This document shows, in pieces, positions 11,504 through 23,471 of a DNA stretch of 64,000 nucleotides. Under the pieces are notes generated by a model. That model was given only the letters and a program-made list of their open reading frames with translations. It was not told the DNA's origin and searched no databases. Origin of the DNA: Pogona vitticeps (taxonomy: Eukaryota > Chordata > Lepidosauria > Squamata > Agamidae); contig NC_135786.1 in assembly GCF_051106095.1 (NCBI RefSeq), positions 90,925,001-90,989,000 of the forward strand, in the 5' to 3' direction. How positions within the stretch are numbered: position 1 is the stretch's first letter; each line of letters opens with the position of its first letter. A program made the translations under genes and the position numbers.

Positions 11504-11747
11504 CTCCTGAGTAGTCACCAAAGGAAATAGCAGCAGCACCCCAAGATCACAGGTCCTAGATATGTCCCCATACCTCTAAGTGTTGCTTAGAGGAGGAAAT
11601 GTTGTAGATGTTTTTCATGAAAGTTCTACCTGCTTAGATTTCCCCCTCCACAGTAGTATTAATGGTACAGGAACCCTGTCCTCTTTTTCAGCTGATGACC
11701 CTAATATATCTTAAGTGGGACAGGAGAGCTTACAGACAAAAATATAC
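11504..11747. other. Spacer between two hAT elements
   Basis: No feature recognised. Confidence 0.4.
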
Positions 11748-11755
11748 TTTACAAC

Positions 11756-12476
11756 CAGAGATGGGCATGACCCACAAAAATGGTGGCTTGTGGTGGTTTG
11801 TGGCTACACATGAACCATGTTCTATTTGAACTTTTTTTAAAAAAATGAACCGGATTTCTTTTTTAAGTTTATGTCTGGGGGGAAGGGAAAACTACAGACT
11901 GGCCCCCACCCCTTTCCCATTGCCCCTGCCTCCTCCCTTACCTGGTTCTGCTGCCGTCACGCCTCCATCACTGCAAATGGGAATTTGGCACTGCCCAACC
12001 CTGATCCAGCACTGTGTGGTGCTGGATTACCCATTTGCAGCCCCACAGCCTGTCCACTGTCCCCGTTGCCTCCCTACCAGGTCCTGTCGCCTCATCCTAT
12101 CCCTCCTCCTCTCCATCCTCTGCCATCTTGAGACAGAGCAGGCCTGGCTTCCCTTCCACCAACTTGCACAACGACTTCAGCACCAGCTCCTAGAAGGGAA
12201 GCCAGGCCTGCTGTGTCTCAAGATGGCAGAGGATGGAGAGGAGGAGGCAACAGGACCTAGTAGAGAGGCAATGGGGAGGGGAGGAGAGGGGAAAGGGAGT
12301 GGGGGCAGGCTGTGAGGGTGCTAGAATGAACCAGGAAATTCATTAAATCATAAAACAAGTCTGTGGTTCTGGTCGGTTCAGTTTCATCAATTTTGAGAAT
12401 CCGAACCAACCAAACCAACAAACCAGCGATCTTTAACAAACTTCCTGGCTCATTTTTTAGGTTGTGCCCATCTCTA
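11756..12476. mobile_element. Foldback hAT-type element
   Basis: Ends are CAGAGATGGGCATGACC and GGTTGTGCCCATCTCTA. Flanks TTTACAAC (11748-11755) and TTCACAAC (12477-12484) match at 7 of 8 bases, as expected for a hAT target duplication. The interior is a large inverted repeat: arms about 12061-12155 and 12194-12280 pair over most of their length around a loop of roughly 38 bases, including exact stretches such as GGCCTGGCTTCCCTT with its complement. Open frames across it are by-products of this GC-rich hairpin. No transposase. Confidence 0.8.
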
Positions 12477-12484
12477 TTCACAAC

Positions 12485-12844
12485 CAAACTCAAATCTAAT
12501 TAAACCAGGCTTGGCACGGATGACATGGTTGAGAAATAATGGTAAATTTGGAAGTCCAAGCACTAGTCATGAGAAACTCCATCACCATTTTCCTTAGGAA
12601 TCCAAAATGTAGGCAGTTGTTTTGCTCTAACAATTTTAGCACTAAAAGTGGGAGTTTCATAAAACTGAGGCCTTAATTTTCTACCCACGACCAAGTCATT
12701 CCAAAATATTTTGATTTACAACAGGAATAACACAAAGCAATATAGTGTTGTTGTGGACTTCATCAGTTCTCCCTCTGCTGCCCAATAAGCTTAACAGAAA
12801 CAAGGAAAGCTAGGGATGGTGATGGTGATTACATCATAAAATTA
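12485..12844. other. No recognised feature
   Basis: Short AT-rich spacer; no signal found. Confidence 0.4.
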
Positions 12845-13790
12845 TGCTAGTGTTTCGGCTGTACTATATCTCTGTATAGAATCATTAGAATAAAAAAGTT
12901 TCAGGGGGCCTAGAAGGCTATTGAGTCCAGACCCTTGCTTGATGCAGGAATACAAGTTAAAGTATGTCTGACAGTGGCTCTCTAACTTTCTCTTGAATGC
13001 CTCTGGTGGTGGAGCACTCACAACCTCCCTTGTTACCTCCTTCCAGTTTGAGAAGGAGTCATTGATAACCACTCTCCTGAGTACAATTCTGTAACCACCT
13101 TTCTATCCAGCCCACACCCAGTTAGCTTGCTAATCAGAATATAGTGGGACAGTATCAAAAGCTTTGCTGGAGTCAAGATATATTATGTCTACAGCATTCC
13201 CACTGTCTACCAGGGAGGTTTCCTGATTTAAAAATGAGACAAAATTATTCTGGCAAGATTTGTTTTTGACAAATCCATGTTGGTATCAAATTACCATCGC
13301 ATTGTTTTCAAGGTGCTTAAAGACTAACCACTTCATAATCTGCTCTAGAATTTTCTCTTGAGATTAATGTGAGGCTGACAGGTCTGTAGTTTCCAGGTTC
13401 CTTCTTTTCACCCATTCTGAAGGCAGAGACAACATTAGCCCTCCACCAGTCATCTGGCACTTCACCTATCCTCCTTGATTTGAAGATAATAATAAACATT
13501 GGTTGCTTCTGAGAGTTCTTCAGCCAATCAATACTCATCTGGGCATTTCATGGGGCCCTGGAGAACTGAGCCCATTTGAAGTAATGAGGTGTTGCTTGGC
13601 TATCTGTTTATCAATTTCGAGCCACAGCCCTGTCCCCTCCACTTGTACTTCACATTTGCCAGGAGGGTCATAGACTCTCTTTTGGAAGACGACCAAGCAA
13701 AAGTAGGAATTGAGCACTTCTGCATTTTCTTTGTCATCTGTTATCATTTGGCATCTCCACTGAATAGCAGAGCCACTAGGATTCTATGAT
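12845..13790 (-). mobile_element. CR1 LINE fragment: reverse transcriptase part and 3' UTR
   Basis: The minus strand carries decayed CR1 reverse transcriptase. VPDDWWRANVVSAF and EPGNYRPVSLT sit in the frame 13538-13317, and the upstream piece MITDDKENAEVLNSYF begins at 13747. At about 13180-13150 the sequence reads as the YLD-KAFDTV block (motif A). From about 13060 to 12845 it becomes the CR1 3' UTR (GCATTCAAGAGAAAGTTAGA, then TTGTATTCCTGCATCAAGC). Frames are interrupted several times, and the palm core between motif A and the 3' UTR is deleted. No host role. Confidence 0.85.
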
Positions 13791-14579
13791 AAAAAAAATT
13801 CTATGTAGTAAAATGCCAGGCTGAGGAAACCTGTGTTCGGTTCTCACAGCCTGTTATTTCTCTGGGGACACCTGGGACAATCCCATTGGTTACCTGGCTG
13901 AGTTATTTTGAAGAAGGATGAACTATAAATCTGACCAAAAAAATAATTCAAGTAACCTTGCATTTCTTTTGTCATGTAGTACCTAGGAAAGAGATGGAAG
14001 ACTAGGCCAGGTATGCATATCACCCTATTTTCTGTTTACTTTGGAAAAAAGAAAAACCCAAGGTTGGCTTCCATTTGTCTTCTGAAAAGTCCTTGTCTAA
14101 GGCGACTCAAGTTGTAATCTGTTTCAAGGGCAGTTGCTCCTTAATGAGAGCATTGCCATCGTGTCTATCTCTGCTTAACGAAAGAGCCAGGGAAAAAAAA
14201 CAGCATGAAAGTGTATTATCAGTAAAGCGTTCCTCTTGTGTTTCTCGCCATTCTTAATGTTTTATGAATATATGATGGCAAGGTGGGAGGAAGAATGTTG
14301 TGGATTTTTTTTATTTCATTTTAATCTTAAGGGGTTTTACTTGGGAATTTTTCCTTGTGCACTTTTGAGTTAATTACTTATTCAGAGGACTTCCTACCCA
14401 GTTCCTTGCAAATGCGTTGTGCATTAATTCTGATTATGTACAAAAACCCACCTGCAAGCGGGGGGGGGGGAGAAAAAAGAAAGAAAACCTCTGAATCAGT
14501 AATGCCAGTAAAATGAGCAGCTCTCCTGGGGCTTTGCCAAGAAGCAGGGATACTGGACAAAATTAGAATCATGTAGCTA
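13791..14579. other. No recognised gene or repeat
   Basis: Single-copy-looking DNA with an 11-base G run at about 14460. No domain or element signal. Confidence 0.45.
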
Positions 14580-14840
14580 AGGCTATTCATAATGTCATTA
14601 ACATAAAGGCAATTAAATGAGTTTTTAACCTACAACCCTTTATTGTTATTAATGAACATTAGGAGAACACAGGAGATGAAACTGGTAATTATCTCTGCAC
14701 CAAGCTATGCAATAATGTGTTTAAATATAAAAGCAAAACAAATGATTATTGTTAGTATTTTCAGTTGGAGGAACCCCAAGGAGCAGCTCCGTCACATTTA
14801 ATCACATGGTTACTACAACAAGAGGGTTAATTAAAGCCAC
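14580..14840. other. Candidate conserved non-coding element
   Basis: AT-rich but complex sequence, dense in homeodomain-like cores (GGCAATTAAATGAG, TATTGTTATTAATGAAC, GGTAATTATCTC, GGGTTAATTAAAGCC), with no repeat signature. The call rests on sequence texture only. Confidence 0.2.
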
Positions 14841-15180
14841 TTCCAGTAGGCTTGGTTATTCTGCTTAATGCGGAATCAACAAACCTTCCTCATACATTTG
14901 CAACCAATTTCCAGGAGCTGGTCACCCATCCAGCACATCCACACTTACTCAATTTAACTTCTTTGGCAAAGGCAGAGAAATGTTTTACTTCTTTAAACAA
15001 GGTGGGGAAGACGTTTTCCTATGAAGGGTCACTGACCCATTGGGGGGGGGGGAATCCATTTGTGAGCTACAGATTGAATGGCGGGAGGAGCCAGAGCTCC
15101 AAGTAGGCAGTGCTTACAACGTAATTTTGTTGTAACTCTCTTTCCTAGCTGTCCTTTCTCTATTTCTCCTCCACCTATTT
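14841..15180. other. No recognised feature
   Basis: Contains a G run at about 15043; otherwise nothing recognised. Confidence 0.4.
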
Positions 15181-15237
15181 GTTATTTATTTATTTTATTT
15201 ATTTAATTTATATCCCACCTATCTGATCGGGTCAGGA

Positions 15238-15238
<1 letters not shown>
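15181..15238 (-). mobile_element. LINE/SINE 3'-tail remnant leading into a CA repeat
   Basis: On the minus strand GATCAGATAGGTGGGATATAAATT and the A/T-rich (AAATA) run resemble the end of L2/CR1-like squamate LINEs. The CA microsatellite starts directly beside it. Confidence 0.45.

Positions 15239-15298
<60 letters not shown>
15239..15298. repeat. (CA)n microsatellite
   Basis: About 30 uninterrupted CA units. Confidence 0.98.
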
Positions 15299-15300
<2 letters not shown>

Positions 15301-16059
15301 TACGTGCATCCCTGAAGGGCCATATGGAAATTGAGAGCAGAGTTGCAGCTTTTAAGAAGTTGAAGGAGGCCTGATGAAACTCGGCTTTGGGCCAGACATT
15401 TTCTAGCTCCGATAGAGAAAAACAAACTCCAGTCTGGTAATCAATAGCTTACTAGTCACTTCTTTCAATACCATATCCAGAATTAGATTGTGATAATACT
15501 GGAAGCTTGATTCACAGCCTCTTTTGTGTTTCTATTCAGATTAGGTGACCACATGAAGATCATGCTTTGTTTAGTGCCAATGCAGTTCCACAGCCTACAG
15601 CCCAGCTACCATTGAAACCACCACCACCATCCCACTGATCTCTGGGTCTCCTTTTATGATTTATGTAAAATAGTATGGCAGGAACAATGAACCACTGCCC
15701 CATGTGGTGAGTCATGTCACTGCGGCTTCTCGGTAAAGTGCCAGGAAGAACTTTCTGGATTGATTCTGTCAAGACTGACACCCGGGTCGTCCTCAATAGG
15801 ATGGTATCTCAATGGAACTTTCTTTGATCAGCAAGGTCTGTTTGAATGCTGGCATGACTTCAGCTTCTGATATGCTTGGGTGCATATCAGAAGCTTGATT
15901 TTGATTGTTTGACTGTGATTCAGACTTCCAATTCCCTGATCTCTAGTTGCTTCAAACCACATCTTAGATTTTTTTTTAAACTACGACCTTCAGAATCCCT
16001 CTGTCAGCATGTCTAGTGGCTATGCTAGCTGGCAACATAGTCAAATAACATGTTAAGCA
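15299..16059. other. No recognised gene or repeat
   Basis: Single-copy-looking DNA, nothing recognised. A short inverted pair (CTTCTGATATGC / GCATATCAGAAG) lies at about 15862-15893 and could form a small hairpin. Confidence 0.45.
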
Positions 16060-16180
16060 TGTTCTTCAGTCTAGCCTGGAGAAGCTGATGTATCCACGAA
16101 AGCTCACATTGAAGTATAACAGTTTAAGGTACTGTATGTCTTTGTTTTTGTTTCTGTTTTTTATGTGGTCTGAACTTAGT
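16060..16180 (+). mobile_element. Penelope-like terminal fragment with hammerhead-like core
   Basis: AGCTGATGTATCCACGAAAGC (16083 on) followed by GTTTAAGGTACTGTATGTC resembles the terminal repeat of reptile Penelope-like elements, in which CTGATGA...CGAAA is a hammerhead ribozyme core followed by an AGTCTTTAAGGTGC block. Stem II is almost deleted here, so activity is unlikely. Confidence 0.5.
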
Positions 16181-16702
16181 TTTTTTTAAACAAACAAATT
16201 TTGATACACATAAATTACCCAAAGAGACTAGCATAAAATTTCACTCAGTTAATGGAACAATAAACCCAAATTAAACATTGACAGGAGCTGCTGCCTGCAG
16301 TTTCTCTGTATGAGTCACACCTCTCTTCTTGCTTCCTGCCAGTATACACATGAAGAGTGGGCAAGAAATTCTGCCCAAGCTGAGACTAGATGTGACTGAG
16401 ATGTTCCTTCACTTGAGTAACTCAAGTAATATTGGGTTCTTCATAAATCAGAGTCACAGAATGAAAGTCTGAATATAAATGGCCTGGATCTGCTTCCTTA
16501 AGATAAAGAACATAATATACAACAAAATATTAAAACAGTAGAATGTGTTCAGTATGGTGCACTACATATTCAGTTCTACTGGATGGCACAGAATCATGGA
16601 CTCTAAATCAGGCAGGTATAAACAAAGCTAGAAACATTTGAAATGTGGATTTATCAAATAATGCTAAGAATTCTGTGGCTGAAGTGGGTGAATGAAGAGA
16701 CT
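16181..16702. other. No recognised feature
   Basis: AT-rich single-copy-looking sequence up to the L1 target duplication. Confidence 0.4.
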
Positions 16703-17138
16703 AGAAATCATAGAGAAAACGGGAAAAGATACCCAAGGCAGATATTTGATAATGCAAGATAAAATAAAAGGTGAAGATATTACATTAGTAAATGTTTATG
16801 CACCTAATGAGAGACAGGAGGAATTTTTTGAAAATATATTGAGAAGGTTGGATAAATTGAGGAAAGGTCCAGTGATATTAGTAGGTGGTTTCAATATGGT
16901 AATGGATTTGAAGAAAGACAAATCAAAGTTGCAAAATGGAGAGGGGAAAATTAAATGTACAATATTAAATAGATTAATAAATAAAACAGATCTGAAAGAT
17001 GTATGGAGAGAATTACAAGGTGATGAAAGAAATTTCTCCTACTTACAGGTACATAATACATACTCAAGAATAGATTATATATTTTTGTCTAAAGACTTAC
17101 TGCCTAAGGTAAATGATACAGTTATTGAAATCATATAA
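16692..17138 (+). pseudogene. L1 ORF2 endonuclease fragment
   Basis: The open frame covers the middle and end of the L1 endonuclease: VNVYAPNERQEEFF, the GGFN position where GDFN is expected, and the C-terminal YSRIDYIFLSKDL block that normally ends in the catalytic SDH. The first seven or so residues come from flanking DNA. Nicking activity is lost. Confidence 0.85.
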
Positions 17139-17802
17139 ATATAGGACCATGCCAGGGTGAGTATGGAATTGATGTTTAAATGTGATTATAAGGAGGTAAG
17201 CAGGTGGACAATTGATACAAATATTTTTAGGCACCCAAACCTGATTGAAAAGTTTCAAAAAGATTTAGAAGAGACGTGGGAAATAAATGAGAATGGAGGA
17301 GGTCAATCTAAGATAATCTGGGACACTATGAAGTGTGTGGCAAGAGGGTACGCATGTAAGGTGTCATACATGCTTAAGAAAAACCAGGGGGAAAGAATAC
17401 AGGATTTAGAAGACAATATAAAGGAATTAGAAAAAATAGTCATAAGAACTAGAGATTAAAAAGCTATAACAGAATTACATGCAAAGAGGAAGGAATTTAA
17501 AGGGATTCATCTGGAAAAGGTACAAAGAAATTTAATATATCTAAAAAGAAATTTCTTTGAATATAGTAATAAGAACTCCAAGTTATTAGCTAAAGCGTCT
17601 GCTATAACAAAGAATAAAAGTAATATAGGAGTAATACAAGATATGAATGGAAAAAGATGTAATAAAATGAAGGAGAAATTGGAAGAATTTCAAACATTTT
17701 ATAAAACATTACATACTAGTAAAAATCCTTCCACAATGAAAATTGAAGAGTATATAAAAAAATAATTTTAATAAGAAACTGTTAGGTGAGGATAAAAATA
17801 AA

Positions 17803-18632
17803 ATGGAACAGTCTATCACGGATAAAGAAACAGAGGATATTATAAATAATTTAAAGACAGGAGGGACCCCTGGAACAGATGGATTAGGCCCAGGATATTA
17901 TAAAGTATTAAAAAAGATTCTCATACCAAAGTTAAAAGAGTTATTTAATAAGATAATAATGGGAGAAGAAATCCCACTATCATGGAAAGAGTCACTGATC
18001 GTTTTAATATTGAAACCAGATAAAAATTGAATAAATATAGAAGCATATAGACCCATATCACTGATAAACCAAGATGCTAAGATACTGATGGCAATAATGG
18101 CAAAGAGATTAAATAGTTTTATGGGGAAATATATTGAAAAAGATCAAAATGGATACATACAAGGTAGACAAATGTCAGACTTAATGAGAAGGATGCTTAA
18201 CTTAATGCATTTAGCTAAAGAAACTAACTATAAAGCCGGAGTAATATCATTATACATATTTAAAGCATTTGATTCAGTGGAATGGGGCTCGTTAAAGATA
18301 TTAAACATTTAGGGTTTGGACCTAATTTTAGCCACGGAAATTCACCAACTATAGTCACAAAACACAGCCAGAGTTATAGTCAATGGTGGTATAACCAAGA
18401 CAATATACCTAGGCCAAGGAATAAGGCAAGGTTGCCCCTTATCTCCAGTATTATTTACAATGATAATAGAATTACTGTATTGGCACAGATAATCAGAGAT
18501 GATAAACAGATTATAGGGACAGAAAATAAAGAAAATGGTAAGATAAACTTGTTTGCAGATGATACATTATTAATGGTTAAAAATCCAACAGAAACAATTG
18601 AAAGGCTTAAACTACATTTGAAGGAATTTTAG
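17803..18632 (+). pseudogene. L1 ORF2 reverse transcriptase remnants
   Basis: Three consecutive frames hold recognisable pieces: TGGTPGTDGL and SWKESLIVLILKPDKN (fingers), the NGYIQGRQMSD block and YIFKAFDSVEW (motif A, degraded), then NLFADDTLLMVKNPTETIERL (motif C, FADD kept). Stops and shifts separate the pieces. Confidence 0.9.
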
Positions 18633-19470
18633 AGTATACCTGGGTTAAGGGTAAACTGGGAAAAGTCAGAATGTTTATTGTTGAATCACTCAGATAAGGA
18701 GAAAAGAAAAATTAAAATAATATTTGAAGGTAAAATGTTATGAAATACCTAGGGATTAATATTACTTAGAATTTACAGAAAATAATTAAAATACATTTCG
18801 ATAGAGTGAAAAGAGAGACAATTGGAAAGATAAAAGAATGTCAGAAATTTAAGATTTCATGGCTTAGTAGAGTAGCATTATGTAAAATGAAAATAATTCC
18901 TAAATTGAATTTTATATTTTAGATGCTTCCTATAAAGATTACAGAAAAACAACTGAAAGAATGGCAGATAATGATAAATTGCTATTGTAATGGAAATAAA
19001 TGAGTGTGGACTAATAAAAAATTATGGTATGTAACACAAAAAAGGGAGGTCTTGGATTACCCAATATAAAATTATATTATATAGCAAATCAGCTTAGACA
19101 TATCCCAGATATTATTAAAGGTAATAAAAATTTAATTTGGACAGAAATAGAAATGGAGGGTAAAGAAGAAAAAGTGGAAAGTATCTTCATTAAAGAAAAA
19201 ATTGGAGAAGAGATTTAAAAGATTATTAACCCTTTCCTTAAAAGTACCAGTATGTTAGAAAATTGAAAAATTTTAGAGGCTTATTGAGTCCACCGATCTC
19301 CCCTTTATCTCAGGTGGTGGTGCTAAGGAATTTTCTTGAAAATCTAAAAAAAAATTAAGAATATATTAAAAAGTAAAGAGGTTAAAAGATTGGATGGAGA
19401 AAATGATTAAGAAAATATAGAAAAGGTTTTAGGAGGAGAGTGGATTTCATGGTTAAATATGATTCAATTA

Positions 19471-19722
19471 CAGTGGTGCCTCGCAAGACAATGTTAATTT
19501 GTTCCGTGAAAATCGCTGTCTTGCGAAAACATCGTCTTGCAAAACGCGGTTTCCCATTAGAATGCACTGAAATCTATTTAATGCGTTCCAATGGGAAAAT
19601 AGTCGTTTTGCGAAAATCGTGCATAGAAAACATCATCTTGTGAAGCGCAACAGCGATCGCAAAAACTAATTGTCTTGCGGATTAATCGTCCTGCGAGGCA
19701 ATCGTATTGCGAGGCACCACTG
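19471..19722. mobile_element. Tigger-type MITE inside L1
   Basis: The 252-bp element starts CAGTGGTGCCTCGCAAGAC and ends GCGAGGCACCACTG, flanked by TA on each side. It is rich in short CTTGCGAAAA-type inverted motifs. It splits the L1 C-terminal region, so it is younger than the L1. Termini match those of the Tigger at 54925-58508. Confidence 0.9.
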
Positions 19723-20679
19723 TAGAAAGGTGGACAAGGGAATGGAATAGCAAGGAAGGGAAAAGTAGAAAAATGACAAAATTTGAAGAGATTATAGAAA
19801 AAAGATTGAAATCAGAGGAAAAGACAGAAAGAAAAGAAACTGTAAGTCAAATATATACATTATTAATTCAAGCTGAACAGGGCACACAAGGATTAAAAAT
19901 GAAATGGCAATATGATTTAGATAAAGAAGTAATAGGTGAAGAATGGGATAAAATATAGGGTCAGAGAATTATGAAGAACATGTCAGTAAGGATAAAAGAA
20001 AACTGTTACAAGGTAATATGGAGGTGGTATTTAACGCCGGTACAAATGACCATAATAAATTAAAATGTATCATCACTATGTTTGAGGTGTAAAAAAGAGA
20101 AGGGGACATATATACACAAGTGGTGGTCATGTGAAATAAGAAACCAAGAATGGAATCAGGTTTTTTAAAGAAATAAGTGAAATAACAGGTTTAAATATTC
20201 AAATGTCCCCACTAACTGCTTCATTGAATTTGGTTAACAAGGATCAATTGTTGAAAGATAATAAGGATATAATAGTAATAATGATTACAACATGAAGATT
20301 AATTTTTCCAAGAAACTGAAGAAATGATAATCAATTCAGTTTAGAGGAATAGTACATAGAATTACTGTATGGGATATAGCAATTAATGATAAACTGACGT
20401 GATATGAAAATAAGAAGAGGCCAATCAAAAAATAATGATTTTAAGAAAATATGGAATGTAGTTTTGGAATATGTATTTCGGAGAGGGAAGGGGTATACAG
20501 CAAGGGAAGAAACAATGAATTTTTTGAGAGAAATAAAGTTTAATGAAAGTGATGGTGGCACTATGTGATATGTAATTGTATTTTATTGTGTGCTTTTTTG
20601 CTGTGTGGTAGTAGGTTTATATTTTGTAATTTAATAAAAAAAGAAATCATAAAACACACAAAATGACAAAATTCACCTT

Positions 20680-20926
20680 TGGAACTGTCTGCCCCCAGAG
20701 ACCTGTCTGGCTCCCTTGCTGAGTGTTTTCAAGAGCAAGCTTAAGATCTTGCTCTTTAGGCAGGCTTTCTGTCCTGTCATCACTTGAATATTTTTTCCCA
20801 TTTTGAACTATATTACTACTGTTTTTATTTTATTTTATTACATTGTTTTTATTCTATCTATTAGTGTTAGCCGCTCAGAGTAGACTTCGGTCTAGATGGG
20901 CGGCGTATAAATTTAATAAATAAATA
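20680..20926 (+). mobile_element. L2/CR1-type LINE 3' end
   Basis: GACCTGTCTGGCTCCCTTG, then GAGCAAGCTTAAGATCTTGC, and finally CCGCTCAGAGTAGACTTCGG and GGGCGGCGTATAAATTTAAT with an (AAATA)-type tail are characteristic of L2-like squamate LINE 3' ends. Non-coding. Confidence 0.75.
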
Positions 20927-22494
20927 ATGGGGAAAAGTAAAAGACTTCAGTCCTGAGAAATTAAAAGTACAGATTGTTGCAGCTGGCCACTCAGAGTAAA
21001 ATAAATGGGAAGAGAAATACAGGAGGGAAAAGAACGTATTGGCTGAAGAACTTGGAAGACAAGTTTAAATGCCCTAAGATAATTGTTTAGATCTGGCCAT
21101 ACATGAAGTCAGAAGGGCTATATAAAATAAGTTTCAATTTCAGGGAGGAGTGAAGTAAGCAAACACAATGTTGGACTGGGATTCATGTAAATACACAGGC
21201 AATGGGGTTTTCGTACGACCTCTGCACATATGTATTTTGGAGCAGGAATCTGAAATGTGCTTCTACTGGGGAGAAGAGTTCTCAGCAACCAGCAGTTTGA
21301 GAAACACTTGTTTTGAAATGAGGGTTAAAGTCTTTCATAAAAACCTTGAATAGTTCTTCACCTCCATGAAGCTGGCAAGCCCAAATCTTTGCCATTGAAT
21401 TGAACAGGAGTGCAGTCGCTGACTTTAGTAGCTCCAGGAAAAAGTTTTAATTGCTTTTAATAAAGCCTGTAAGATGGAGCTTCTTGTCCTGAGAAGACAC
21501 ACTGGAATCTAGCAGGGTGGAAAATAGCTAAGGATTCTTAAAAGACAGCATAATTAAAGTCCAGCAGATTCCAGTCCCTGTGGAAGAAAAGGGAGAAAAG
21601 AGGGGCAGAAAGGACAAGATGCTATCAATGTGACTTCATGGGGCACTGTTCAAAGATCTAAGGATGTATTGGGGGGGGACTTGTATGGAAAGTAATTAAG
21701 ATTGGGGGCCAAACCCAATTAAAGAATCAGTTATGGCTCATACAGACACAAAATGTAGACAAACACTGTAAAAAAACCAACACTCTTTCATGAGTCTGTT
21801 GTGGAGAAACAACATACAAAGGTATTTTTATTCATTGAAACTGATTCCCAAAAGACTTAGAAATTATAAAATGCCTTTGAAATGAGTTTTTGCAAATAGT
21901 ATGGAGGTAATTAACTTGGGAAGATCAGTATAGCAAATGAAACAGAGATAAATAATGGATCCAATAAAACAAATAGGTAAAATGGGTAGAGTAAATTTCA
22001 GAGGAACCAAAAGGGAGGGAGAGGGCTTTTATAAGCACGGGAACATCTAATTAGACAAATTAGCCATTGGCCTTTTATTCCCAAAAGATGTTCCAAATGG
22101 ATCTGATAGCTTGACATAAAACAATTATAACCAATAAAAACAAATACACAGGAAACACATTGAAAATGAAAGCACACATGCAACAACCACTTATATTTGA
22201 TAGTTATGCGACAAAAACAGTGTCCCTCCCCCACCCCATCACCCCAGTTTCTCTTTTGCAACTACAAGAGGGTTCATTCTTCTAATTATGTCCAAGCCAG
22301 GGTGTCTCAACAGAAAGGATAGTCTGGAATAATGTGATTTAAAAGAAAAAAAACTTGAAGAGTAACAGAGACTAATCCTTTTTCTGGAATGAATTCATAT
22401 ATTTTTCAAATATCAAACATAATGAATAAGACTTTCTTATGAAAGGGAAGGCAAAATGGAACCCCCTTCCAATCTATTCTAACGGTAATAAATT
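20927..22494. other. No recognised gene or repeat
   Basis: Single-copy-looking DNA, weakly A-rich. No domain, RNA or transposon end found. Confidence 0.5.
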
Positions 22495-22505
22495 GATGTG
22501 TGTGT

Positions 22506-23471
22506 TTAGTCGTTTAGTCGTGTCCGACTCTTCGTGACCCCATGGACCAGAGCACGCCAGGCCCTCCTGTCTTCTACTGCCTCCCGGAGTTGTGTCAATT
22601 TCATGTTGGTTGCTTCGCAGACACTGTCCAGCCATCTCATCCTCGGTCGTCCCCTTCTCCTCTTGCCGTCACACCTTCCTAACATCAAGGTTTTTTCCAA
22701 GGACTCTTTTCTTCTCATGAGATGGCCAAAGTACTGGAGCCTCAGCTTCAGGATCTGTCCTTCCAGTGAGCACTCAGGGTTGATTTCCTTTGGAACTGAT
22801 AGGTTTGTTCTCCTTGCAGTCCAGGGGATTCTCAAGAGCCTCCTCCAGCACCACAATTCAAAGGCATCAATTCTTCGGCGGTCTGCTTTCTTTATGGTCC
22901 AGCTCTCACATCCATACATCACGACAGGAAAAACCATAGCTTTGACTATTCTGACTTTTGTTGGCAAGGTGATGTCTCTGCTTTTCAAGATGCTGTCAAG
23001 ATTTGTCATCGCTTTCCTCCCAAGAAGAAGGCGTCTTTTAATTTCGGGGCTGCTCTCTCCATCTGCAGTGATCATGGAGCCCAGGAAAATAAAATTTGAC
23101 ACTGCCTCCATATCTTCCCCTTCTATTTCCCAGGAGCTGATGGGACCAGTGGCCATGATCTTAGTTTTTTTGATGTTGAGTTTCAGACCGTTTTTTGCAC
23201 TCTCCTCTTTCACTCTCATTACAAGGTTCTTCAATTCCTCCTCACTTTCTGCCATCAGAGTGGTATCATCTGCATATTGGAGGTTGTTGATATTTCTTCC
23301 GGCAATCTTAATTCCGGCTTGGGCTTCTTCCAGTCCAGCCTTCCGCATGATGTATTCTGCATACAAGTTAAATAAGCTGGGGGACAGTATACAGCCTTGC
23401 CGTACTCCTTTCCCAATTTTGAACCACTCAGTTGTTCCATGACCAGTTCTGACTGTTGCTTCCTGTCCCAC
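22506..23471 (-). pseudogene. BovB reverse transcriptase, palm to C-terminus
   Basis: This frame takes over after the shift. It carries GVRQGCILSPSLFNLY (motif B), YADD at residues 66-69 (23276-23265, motif C with both aspartates), the thumb, and the C-terminal YFGHLMRRKESLEKT and DRRAWRALVHGVTKSRT blocks typical of RTE elements. It ends at the normal stop near the 3' end of the element. Confidence 0.95.

Larger units (their letters stand above)
16713..20641 (+). mobile_element. L1-clade LINE, 5'-truncated, with 10-bp target duplication
   Basis: The insertion is bounded by the direct repeat AGAAATCATA at 16703-16712 and 20642-20651. It begins inside the ORF2 endonuclease (GRYLIMQDKIKGEDITLVNVYAPN) and continues through reverse transcriptase: GGTPGTDGLGPGYYK near 17860 and NLFADDTLLMV near 18550. 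Then comes the C-terminal KKGGLGLPNIKLYYIANQ stretch near 19040 and a short 3' UTR ending in an A-rich tail. It is A-rich on the sense strand, as L1s are. GDFN in the endonuclease has become GGFN. Many stops and shifts break the frame, and a Tigger-type MITE is inserted at 19471-19722. Not functional. Confidence 0.93.

Noticed and set aside
11845-12315. 156-codon plus-strand frame
   Set aside because: Lies across the GC-rich hairpin of the foldback hAT element; no protein signature.
22534-23442. 302-codon plus-strand frame
   Set aside because: Antisense shadow of the BovB reverse transcriptase on the minus strand.
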